Shown here one piece after another: positions 12,236 through 23,165 of a stretch of DNA of 64,000 nt. This DNA is from Rutidosis leptorrhynchoides (lineage: Eukaryota; Streptophyta; Magnoliopsida; Asterales; Asteraceae), in NCBI RefSeq assembly GCF_046630445.1, contig NC_092340.1, positions 37,222,001 through 37,286,000 of the forward strand. Direction: 5' to 3'. The notes beneath the pieces are model-generated. The model searched no databases. It had not been told where the DNA came from and saw only the letters and a list, made by a program, of their open reading frames with translations. The translations under genes and the position numbers were made by a program. Position 1 is the first letter of the stretch, and every line of letters begins with the position of its first letter.

Positions 12236-13034
12236 GCATGTAGGTGCTGGCTAGTGCAAAAATTCTCTCAGGTGGAAAATGGGCAAAAGGAGGCGGCTGG
12301 TTTTTGCGGCTGGGCGCATGTAGGCGCCCGGTGAGCGTAATTTGCGGCTGGAACTATTTTTGGATAAAATTTAAGGCCGAATTTGAGGGATTTAATGCTT
12401 GGGGGTTACCCTACTTCACCCCTATATAATAGAAACCCTAGACTATGAATTGATAACTTTTTCCATCAGTTTTAAGAGCATCAAACACACAAAAACACAC
12501 CATCAATCATCATCAAATCAAGATTCAAGCTAGGATTCAAGGAGTGTTCTTCATGTAACTTCAAGAAGCAACCATGATCATCATCACCAACATGCTTGGC
12601 TAGTTTCTTTCACTTTATTCCTTCCATGAACAATTGATACATGTATTCTTTTCATTCAAGTTTATGTGGTTTGTAATGTTATGAAACTTATGTCTTTTGA
12701 ATTGTGATATTATAAACCTATTGGTTATTGATCAATGCAAGTATTATTGTTTGTGATTATTGCAAGTTGAATTATAGTGATTTAACATTGTGTTTTTCAT
12801 CCAACTTAGTGTTAATTAGATTAAGGATAAAGACATAGTGTCTAGGTTGCATGCTTTAATCCCAAGATAGTTAGAATTAATAAGCCTGAGAAATCTTGTC
12901 TATGAGATTTGATCAATACTTAATAAGCATAATACTTGTTTGAATGAATGCATGTTAGATTGGGATTGTGAAGAGATAAAGACTCTTAATCAATTGATTA
13001 CAACCTTTTCATTTAGCTCATTGTTTATGCTCTT
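12236..13034 (+). repeat. Athila-like 5' LTR, first part
   Basis: This matches the reverse complement of about 31180-31925, including the segment around the ACCATGATCATCATCACCAA motif. It starts about 200 bases into the LTR because the family F element inserted there. CTCTT at 13030-13034 is the left target duplication of LARD2. Confidence 0.85.
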
Positions 13035-13455
13035 TGTAACGACCCGGAAAATTTCGACCAAATTTAAACCCTAATCTCTATATGTTTCCGACACGATAAG
13101 CAAAATCGGTAATGTTGAGTCTAGAAAGTTTGAAATCTATATTCGGATAATCTGTTACCCTTTTACCATGCCCGACGATTCACGAACAATTATGTATACA
13201 TATATATATATATATATAAATGTAAATATATGTAGTAATTTAAATTTTAAAATATAATTTCAACATTTAAAATTAAATATAATCAGTGTTCAATATACGT
13301 AATTAGATATGTAATAAATGTTACATGATCAATAACTTATAATATTAATATATCTAAGTGCAAATTAAAATGAATATTTTATTTATATATATTTATTTTT
13401 ATTATTAATATTTGTAATTAATATATAATATATAAATGTGAGATTGGTAGACATA

Positions 13456-13486
<31 letters not shown>

Positions 13487-16208
13487 TTATTATAACCATA
13501 CAATTCATTATTAATAAGATAACAATATTATAATTATTAGGATAATTAGTATTAATTGTATTATTATTATGTTAATATCATAAATAATATTCAATATTAT
13601 TATTAGTTATTATTAAGAGAATTATTATTATTGATATACTTATTAATATTAATTATATACTATAAATACGGATATATATATATCACATAAAATTTACGAT
13701 TTCTGTTCCCTTTTGTTTGCTTTTATTTGGAATCGAATTTCTTTGTTTTTGTTGTTATCCAGAATTTCCTTCTTTTCCTGTTAGTTTGATTCCCTTTGTC
13801 GACTTGTATTTCTATTTAACTAAATCGAGTACGGTACTAGTCAAAAACACATAATCAATTATTTATATTATGTGATCCTTCAAGCTTCAATCAATGATAG
13901 ATATTACGGAGTACCTGTTATTATTATTTACAGAATGGAAACTAAAAGAACTCAATTAAATAAAAAGAGAAAAACAATCTCGTTCCTTTTTTTTTCTTCA
14001 ACTCAAAACACCATGAATTACTGCTATGCTTATGTTTTTACTTCCGTTTCTGCATACCATCGAGACCACCAAACAAACCACGCTTCCTCACCCAACTTCT
14101 TTATTTTGTTTCATGATGAGATTGCACCCTCACCATCGACACCTCACCATTTTTCTTGTACAGCTTCGAAACCACCACCCACCATCTCTATCATAAACCA
14201 CCTGCAAAACCACTATGTTGTTGTTGTTTAAAACCGTTAGTATCGAAAACCTTTGATTCATCACCCTCACCCATGATCAACCCAACCATCATCATCTTCA
14301 AACGTCACCTGCAAACATCACTAAACCCTCACACAATTGACAAGATAATAGTAATTCAATAGTGATGATATCGTTTGTGTTATACTCGCTATCACCTGAT
14401 CCTGGTTCCGTTTTTGTAAGCAATGAAAATCACCTGCTATAGTTTCTGTTTCCATTCGATTCCTGTTCTACGCTACTGCTACTTCTACGTTATTGCTGCT
14501 GCAACCCACAACCGAAGCAACATCTTCTTGTTTATGATTCACGATTGTATTAAAACTCAGGAACTCACTCATCGAAAATTTATATAATTATTTTACGATG
14601 ATAACAAGATAATGATAAGGGACAATGATAATGATATGTAGATGACGATAAACAAATTGATTAAAGGGGGGACGGATGTTTTTTTTTTCTTTGTTGGGAA
14701 TCCTAAGTGAACGGGATATTTTTTTTTATCCACAAACTGGTTACCTCAATTCCATTTAGTTCTTGGGCCATAATCTTACTTTGTTAGTTGGGCCTCATGT
14801 ATCTCAGTTGGGCCAAGGGATTTTGCTGTGTGGGCTGTCAAAAAGAACGGGTTATATACATATGGGTCACGACTTATATTAGATAAACAAGGATGGAGGA
14901 GTGGTTTGGGAAAATATTGGGTTATTAAGAGGTCAAGGGTTCGAGCCTTGCAGTGGCTCGTTATATCTTTTTGGGAACTAGTTTTACATGAGGTAGTTTC
15001 CATATTTGGTATTATTACTATTATCATCATTATTTTATTTACTATTATTATTAGTATCATTAATATTAAAAATTAACATTATAATTAAAATTATTACTAT
15101 CATTATAATTATTATTATTTTTATCAATATCAATATTAATATTATTATAAGTATTAACCTTTACTTATCATTATGAATATTATTAGTATTAAAATTATTA
15201 TGTATTATCATTATCATTATTAATAAGATTATCATTATTACTATTTTCTTTAACATGAATTTTTATATAATTCTATTTACATTATCATATTATTATCAAA
15301 GTTATTATTTTCATTATCATTACTAAGATTATTATTATTAATTTAATATTATATATAAGAAAAATATGTTTATTACATATAACATAACTATAGTAATAAT
15401 TTTTGTAATAAATACTAATTATTTATCAAAAGTATATAAAATAAATATAGATAATATCAATTAATAAATAAATTATTTGGTTACGATTATTGTGTTAACA
15501 TATATAAATGATATAGGTTCGTGAATCCGAGGCCAACCCTATACTTGTTCAATGATGTTAAATGTATTTTTACTACAAAATACATTAGGTGAGTATATAG
15601 ATCCCTTTTAAACTCTAAATATTTTGGGCTGAGAATACATGCGCTGTTTTTATAAATGATTTACGTTATGGACACAAGTGACTAAAATTACGTTCTACAT
15701 GGGTTTGAATCAAAAATCCCCTAGCTTGGTAACTTTAACTATTGGTTTATGAACTGGTAGGCGCGAATCCTAAAGATAGATCTATCGGGTTTTACACCCC
15801 CACCCAGATGTTGTTCTAGTCACTACTAAACTAGAAGAACGGGTGTTTAGTACTTCGAGGTTAACGGAACGCACTTGATTCGGTGTACATATTATTATAA
15901 CTCAGGGGTGCACACTCTTGTTAAGGCTAGTTACCGGGTGCCCACTGCTTGGAATGCATTTTATACACTTGCAAGTGTATTATATTTTTATACATGAAAT
16001 CTTGTGGTCCATAGTTATAACGCTGCTAGCATCAAACCTATATATCTCACCAACTTTATGTTGACTTTTTAAAGCATGTTATTCTCAGGTACGAATTAAG
16101 TCTTCCGCTGTGTATTTGCTCATGATAAGGACCTTACTTGGAGTCGATCATCGCGATGGAACCAGATATTGATGATTCCGTCCAGGGGGACTTGGACGGG
16201 GTTTGACA
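13035..16208 (+). repeat. LARD2 5' LTR (3.17 kb)
   Basis: TG...CA ended. It contains an ATT microsatellite (13461-13487), a CT/CA-rich stretch with open but probably non-coding frames (13872-14362), the tRNA-like module (14887-14972), long ATT-rich tracts (15010-15500) and the U5 module (15994-16092). Confidence 0.93.
14887..14972 (+). promoter_or_regulatory. tRNA-like internal RNA polymerase III promoter module in LARD2 5' LTR
   Basis: The A-box-like TGGAGGAGTGG (14894-14904; consensus TRGYNNAGTGG, one mismatch) and the B-box GGGTTCGAGCC (14937-14947; consensus GGTTCGANNCC) are separated by exactly 32 bases, the spacing of a normal tRNA gene. A T5 run at 14968-14972 could act as a pol III terminator. 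No acceptor stem forms, so this is not a tRNA gene. A tRNA-derived SINE remnant fixed in the LTR would explain it. Confidence 0.55.
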
Positions 16209-16211
16209 GAA

Positions 16212-16223
16212 TGGTATCAGAGC
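16212..16223 (+). other. LARD2 primer binding site
   Basis: TGGTATCAGAGC, three bases after the 5' LTR end; initiator tRNA-Met type. Confidence 0.92.
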
Positions 16224-19200
16224 GTTGGTCTTAGCGAACCAGGTCTTGCATTAGTGTGTCTGACTAGTAGTTGTTAGAATACATTAATGAGTCTGGACTT
16301 TGACCGTGTCTACATGTCAAAAAGTTTTGCTTATCATTTCTAGTCGGAAATCATCTGCTTATCATCCTTAGGAAATTGCCTGCTTATCATTCATAAGTCT
16401 AGACACGTCTTACTGCATTTACTGCATCGATAGTGTATGGACAAAATTCATATCTTAGCGCATCTGTAGACTTACCTGACATATGCCGTAGGTTCCTCTG
16501 TAGGCTACGAAATCTTTATTATTATTGATATTCTATGAAGTTAGAATATCATTCTATATTCGAAAATCATTTCACGTCAAAGATTCTTCTCAAATTGCCC
16601 TCTTAGCGATGAACCTGAAAGCACTTACCGGCGAACCTGTTCGAGAAACCTTTTTCTTTGTCATTTCTAGATTATCTCGTCACGATTATATACTATCCCA
16701 TATTTCGAATCTTATTCATCCGCTCGCTTCAATCGTCGATCATCCCGACATAATATAAGAAGTTAACGAACTACATGCTCGAGTAATGGCTTTGGAGAAT
16801 CTAGTGCGGAGGTTACAAGCACCAACAGCATAATCCGTACCACCATCATCAACACCGACAATACTCTTATCACCCTCAACCACAACCGCGTCGTAAACTT
16901 CAACATCACAACCTGTACCTCGGATATCAACCTCACATACCTCAATATCACCATCTGTACTTCGAGCATGATCTCCGTTCTATATATCGCTCTACATCAA
17001 TTATCTTCGCTCTACGTATCGTTCTACCTCATTTATCTTCGTTCAACAAGGCGATTATATAATCTCTAATGTTTTAGAAAATATGTAATTTAGTATTAAC
17101 GATAAATCAAATGAGTTTAATACCTTATTGACTCATTAAATTCATGATTTCATCCGATGAAATTGTAATTAAAAATTCTTTCGTACAAACTGTTAATGAT
17201 GAAAATATTTTAACGGGTGGGTAGTACCCGAGGAATATTTAGAATTCACATTAATAAGTTACACTGTACATTCTTCGAATTTGATTCAACGATCATTTAC
17301 TATCCTACTTACAACTACCAATACACGTATCCGTTCACCACAGAATAACCATTTCTATTCAAATTTCATATTCGGATTTTGACCTATCAGAATCCAACAA
17401 GTGGTATAAAGAAGAAAACATTGGACAAAATAAAATTTGTTAGAAACAGACGAGTTAAATAAATTGAAATATTGTTAGGAATCCACGCTAACTGTTCCTA
17501 GCTAACTGTTCCCGGCTAACATTTAATTTATTGCAATTTACATTCTCGCAATTTTATTTATCGTCATTTAATTCCTGTTATTTACTTTTACGCACTTTAA
17601 ATAACGGGACACGTATGCAAGGTTTCGACTTATCATATCGACCCATCTATATATATATTTCGGAACAACCGCAGACACTCTATATGTGAAGGTGGGAGTT
17701 GGATATACAGGGTCGGAGTTGATTCCAAAATACATATATACTTTGAGTTGTGATCGACACCGAGATCGGTACACGGGTCACGATACGTATTATTTAATTC
17801 GAATATTATATATATATGAATCATTGAACCATCGGACTATTGGACTGCTAACTTTGGACAATTAAAATGAATTAAATTAAAATATTGATTATAACATATG
17901 AAACTAAATAATTCTTCAAGCTTGCCACTTGATTTCATCTTAAACCTCATTTGTATCTTGATGATTACAACCCGCGTTCAAACCTATCATGATTCTTGAA
18001 AACATCTCGTTCGAGAAGTTGAACCAGTTGCACCTCGTCTATGGGAGAAAGATTCATGCATACAGATATGCACCCGAAAAACTCTCGAAACCAAATTCAT
18101 AGTTTAACACATACCGTGTTGAATCCTTTGCCATTTATTAGCAAAAACAATCCTACAATTCCTTGTCAGGAAGCTAATTTTGTCACAGCCCCACTTCGAC
18201 TTTTCAGTGAGACTACTCCTATTATAACCTCAATATTTATACCTTGTCCTTTGGCTGGCATTACCGAAGAACCTTTTATATTTCACAACATCATCAGCAG
18301 ATGGACCAGCAACTCGTTATCTTTCTGGTGAAATTCGCAACCAAAATTTTGAAAATCTCGTAGAAATTCTTCCAGTTATATTAAAAACATTTATCCCTAA
18401 GAATTTCATATTTCGAATGTGAAGTTTCTGAAAAACACCCTAAACTATGAAGTAGTTCTTGAAATGCTGATGAAGCAGCAAAAACTGTAAACGACTTTAA
18501 CAATCAAAAGATTGATGATAATGAATGGTATGGTGATAAAGCTAAGAAAAGTGAGGGATTGAAACCGGAAGATGGATTGAGCAAAGTATGAAAGAGGTTG
18601 TGCATAAATCACAAGGACTGAACCTTCTTTCAAAGAATCCAAACGATTCAGTACCTGCTAAAATCGTTAGTAAGAACCCTATTCCTCAAATATAAACCTT
18701 CACAGACAAATCTTCCTCGTTATCCATAGATATCATTGTGCCTTTCATCGTAAATATCCTCAATATTTCTGAATATATATTCACAACTTATCAGAGATCA
18801 TGAATCCCTCCGTAATATCTGTGTTACAACATAAAAGAAACTGTGTTAGTTTCTAAATTCTGAAACCTCTGAAGTTAAAATATGAATGTTTTGAAGTAAT
18901 GTTGGGAACTGATGCATGAATTAGTATAATATAATGAAACTTGATCAACTTCATTATATTACAGTAAGTCATGTTAAGTTTCTAATGGAATGTGATGATT
19001 CACAGTACCGTTATCATATGCCATGTTACACGGCTCTTACATTCTATCCAATTCCAAAACATATTAAGAACAAATCATCTTGATAGTTCTATTTTCCTGG
19101 ATATTCTGGTAACTTAACAAATCAAAATCGTGCCATTACCATTTCCTTCTTAGAACATTAGCTATGTCCATTTTGAATTTCATACCTACGAATTTTGGAT

Positions 19201-19599
19201 CATTGCTCGCTTGACTCGAGAACGGGAAGAAAAAAACGAAGGGGGGTAGTTTTATAAGTGAAATATCCGACAAAGAAATCACAACAGATTTGCTGCATAA
19301 ATCAAAGGAGATCCTGTTTCCTAAATCGTCAAAGAACCGAATCTTATTACGAAAGATTTTCTTTAAATCTCGTGAATTCCGGAAATCAATCATAACCACG
19401 TCATCAGTTAAAACGATACCATATTACTCATTTGGCTCTTTTGTGATAGCTTCACTCGTACGCTTCACATGATCGAAATGTTTTATCTATATCTATCAAT
19501 AATGATAAAACTCCGTTATTATCTCATATTCGTCATGAAAACATTCCTATTGAACCTCAACTAAATTTCGGGGACGAAATTTCTTTAACGGGTGGGTAC
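16224..19599 (+). other. LARD2 internal region, non-coding with relics
   Basis: About 3.4 kb without pol. A 77-codon open stretch at 16525-16758 carries IALLAMNLKALTGEPVRE and a helical segment, homologous to the LARD1 relic. A block at about 17630-17790 matches family F LTR sequence. Part of 18060-18330 is homologous to the minus strand of LARD1 around 2110-2310. The 3' end carries the polypurine-like TTTAACGGGTGGGTAC just before 19600. Confidence 0.7.
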
Positions 19600-20020
19600 T
19601 GTAACGACCCGGAAAATTCCGACCAAATTTAAACCCTAATCTCTATATGTTTCCGACACGATAAGTAAAATCGGTAATGTTGAGTCTAGAAAGTTTGAAA
19701 TCTATATTCGGATAATCTGTTACCCTTTTACCATGCCCGACGATTCACGAACAATTATGTATACATATATATATATATATATAAATGTAAATATATGTAG
19801 TAATTTAAATTTTAAAATATAATTTCAACATTTAAAATTAAATATAATCAGTGTTCAATATACGTAATTAGATATGTAATAAATGTTACATGATCAATAA
19901 CTTATAATATTAATATATCTAAGTGCAAATTAAAATGAATATTTTATTTATATATATTTATTTTTATTATTAATATTTGTAATTAATATATAATATATAA
20001 ATGTGAGATTGGTAGACATA

Positions 20021-20060
<40 letters not shown>

Positions 20061-22783
20061 TTATTATAACCATACAATTCATTATTAATAAGATAACAAT
20101 ATTATAATTATTAGGATAATTAGTATTAATTGTATTATTATTATGTTAATATCATAAATAATATTCAATATTATTATTAGTTATTATTAAGAGAATTATT
20201 ATTATTGATATACTTATTAATATTAATTATATACTATAAATACGGATATATATATATCACATAAAATTTACGATTTCTGTTCCCTTTTGTTTGCTTTTAT
20301 TTGGAATCGAATTTCTTTGTTTTTGTTGTTATCCAGAATTTCCTTCTTTTCCTGTTAGTTTGATTCCCTTTGTCGACTTGTATTTCTATTTAACTAAATC
20401 GAGTACGGTACTAGTCAAAAACACATAATCAATTATTTATATTATGTGATCCTTCAAGCTTCAATCAATGATAGATATTACGGAGTACCTGTTATTATTA
20501 TTTACAGAATGGAAACTAAAAGAACTCAATTAAATAAAAAGAGAAAAACAATCTCGTTCCTTTTTTTTTCTTCAACTCAAAACACCATGAATTACTGCTA
20601 TGCTTATGTTTTTACTTCCGTTTCTGCATACCATCGAGACCACCAAACAAACCACGCTTCCTCACCCAACTTCTTTATTTTGTTTCATGATGAGATTGCA
20701 CCCTCACCATCGACACCTCACCATTTTTCTTGTACAGCTTCGAAACCACCACCCACCATCTCTATCATAAACCACCTGCAAAACCACTATGTTGTTGTTG
20801 TTTAAAACCGTTAGTATCGAAAACCTTTGATTCATCACCCTCACCCATGATCAACCCAACCATCATCATCTTCAAACGTCACCTGCAAACATCACTAAAC
20901 CCTCACACAATTGACAAGATAATAGTAATTCAATAGTGATGATATCGTTTATGTTATACTCGCTATCACCTGATCCTGGTTCCGTTTTTGTAAGCAATGA
21001 AAATCACCTGCTATAGTTTCTGTTTCCATTCGATTCCTGTTCTACGCTACTGCTACTTCTACGTTATTGCTGCTGCAACCCACAACCGAAGCAACATCTT
21101 CTTGTTTATGATTCACGATTGTATTAAAACTCAGGAACTCACTCATCGAAAATTTATATAATTATTTTACGATGATAACAAGATAATGATAAGGGACAAT
21201 GATAATGATATGTAGATGACGATAAACAAATTGATTAAAGGGGGGGACGGATGTTTTTTTTTTCTTTGTTGGGAATCCTAAGTGAACGGGATATTTTTTT
21301 TTATCCACAAACTGGTTACCTCAATTCCATTTAGTTCTTGGGCCATAATCTTACTTTGTTAGTTGGGCCTCATGTATCTCAGTTGGGCCAAGGGATTTTG
21401 CTGTGTGGGCTGTCAAAAAGAACGGGTTATATACATATGGGTCACGACTTATATTAGATAAACAAGGATGGAGGAGTGGTTTGGGAAAATATTGGGTTAT
21501 TAAGAGGTCAAGGGTTCGAGCCTTGCAGTGGCTCGTTATATCTTTTTGGGAACTAGTTTTACGTGAGGTAGTTTCCATATTTGGTATTATTACTATTATC
21601 ATCATTATTTTATTTACTATTATTATTAGTATCATTAATATTAAAAATTAACATTATAATTAAAATTATTACTATCATTATAATTATTATTATTTTTATC
21701 AATATCAATATTAATATTATTATAAGTATTAACCTTTACTTATCATTATGAATATTATTAGTATTAAAATTATTATGTATTATCATTATCATTATTAATA
21801 AGATTATCATTATTACTATTTTCTTTAACATGAATTTTTATATAATTCTATTTACATTATCATATTATTATCAAAGTTATTATTTTCATTATCATTACTA
21901 AGATTATTATTATTAATTTAATATTATATATAAGAAAAATATGTTTATTACATATAACATAACTATAGTAATAATTTTTGTAATAAATACTAATTATTTA
22001 TCAAAAGTATATAAAATAAATATAGATAATATCAATTAATAAATAAATTATTTGGTTACGATTATTGTGTTAACATATATAAATGATATAGGTTCGTGAA
22101 TCCGAGGCCAACCCTATACTTGTTCAATGATGTTAAATGTATTTTTACTACAAAATACATTAGGTGAGTATATAGATCCCTTTTAAACTCTAAATATTTT
22201 GGGCTGAGAATACATGCGCTGTTTTTATAAATGATTTACGTTATGGACACAAGTGACTAAAATTACGTTCTACATGGGTTTGAATCAAAAATCCCCTAGC
22301 TTGGTAACTTTAACTATTGGTTTATGAACTGGTAGGCGCGAATCCTAAAGATAGATCTATCGGGTTTTACACCCCCACCCAGATGTTGTTCTAGTCACTA
22401 CTAAACTAGAAGAACGGGTGTTTAGTACTTCGAGGTTAACGGAACGCACTTGATTCGGTGTACATATTATTATAACTCAGGGGTACACACTCTTGTTAAG
22501 GCTAGTTACCGGGTGCCCACTGCTTGGAATGCATTTTATACACTTGCGAGTGTATTATATTTTTATACATGAAATCTTGTGGTCCATAGTTATAACGCTG
22601 CTAGCATCAAACCTATATATCTCACCAACTTTATGTTGACTTTTTAAAGCATGTTATTCTCAGGTACGAATTAAGTCTTCCGCTGTGTATTTGCTCATGA
22701 TAAGGACCTTACTTGGAGTCGATCATCGCGATGGAACCAGATATTGATGATTCCGTCCAGGGGGACTTGGACGGGGTTTGACA
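19600..22783 (+). repeat. LARD2 3' LTR (3.18 kb)
   Basis: Near-identical copy of 13035-16208; the slight extra length is mainly microsatellite. The tRNA-like module recurs with its A-box at 21469-21479 and B-box at 21512-21522. The U5 module is at 22569-22667. The right target duplication CTCTT follows at 22784-22788. Confidence 0.93.
21462..21547 (+). promoter_or_regulatory. tRNA-like module in LARD2 3' LTR
   Basis: Second copy of the module at 14887-14972, with the same A-box, B-box and 32-base spacing. Confidence 0.55.
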
Positions 22784-22788
22784 CTCTT

Positions 22789-22977
22789 AAATACTCAAAA
22801 TTTACATTTGCTTAGTAATTATTAATCTAGTCTTTACTTTAGTTAATTTTAGTTAATCACAAACAAATCCTGAAATTGCTTGCTAGTTAACCATAACTTC
22901 CCGTGGAATGAATCCTGCTTACCCTATTTAAAGTAGAGTAATTAGGTTATTTTTGACCAACCCTTTGACACCGATCA
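22789..22977 (+). repeat. Athila-like 5' LTR, remaining part
   Basis: Continues the LTR interrupted by LARD2; it matches the reverse complement of about 31011-31170. The LTR end is CCGATCA (22971-22977), the complement of the TGATCGG start seen at the outer end of the inverted copy (32111). Confidence 0.82.
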
Positions 22978-22982
22978 AATTT

Positions 22983-23000
22983 TGGCGCCGCTGCCGGGGA
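22983..23000 (+). other. Athila-like primer binding site
   Basis: TGGCGCCGCTGCCGGGGA, the tRNA-Asp-type primer site typical of Athila/Tat elements, five bases after the LTR end. The same 18-mer occurs on the minus strand at 54422-54439. Confidence 0.9.
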
Positions 23001-23165
23001 AGTGTGCGCTTGATTGCAAGCTCTTATTTTATTGCTTTCGTGTTAAATTAGAAAAACCATAAAAATTATAAAACCAATAAAAATCCAAAAATAGTGTTTT
23101 GTTTATTTTGTTTTTGTCAGTTTTACACTCGGTGTTCTTGTTTTTGTTGAAGTGCAGGTTAGTGT
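23001..23165 (+). other. Athila-like untranslated leader
   Basis: Sequence between the primer site and the first gag ATG (23166). T-rich, with an AG just before the coding start; no other feature seen. Confidence 0.5.

Larger units (their letters stand above)
13035..22783 (+). mobile_element. LARD2: complete young non-autonomous LTR retrotransposon
   Basis: LTRs 13035-16208 and 19600-22783 flank a 3.4-kb interior. The element is bounded by perfect 5-bp target duplications CTCTT (13030-13034 and 22784-22788). Its ends are TGTAACGACCC and GGGGTTTGACA. The LTRs differ by only about six to eight substitutions over 3.17 kb by eye, plus microsatellite length, so insertion was very recent, of the order of 0.1 million years at the same assumed rate. 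It looks structurally whole but encodes no pol, so it must have been moved by proteins supplied in trans. Confidence 0.93.

Noticed and set aside
13872-14362. Overlapping ORFs of 119 and 68 aa, identical in both LARD2 LTRs (also 20446-20936)
   Set aside because: They lie in LTR sequence, overlap in different frames, are Pro/Ser/Thr-rich low-complexity translations, and are identical only because the LTRs are young.
14887-14958. A genuine tRNA gene
   Set aside because: A and B boxes and spacing fit, but no 7-bp acceptor stem can be formed and the T-stem is weak, so it is only tRNA-like.
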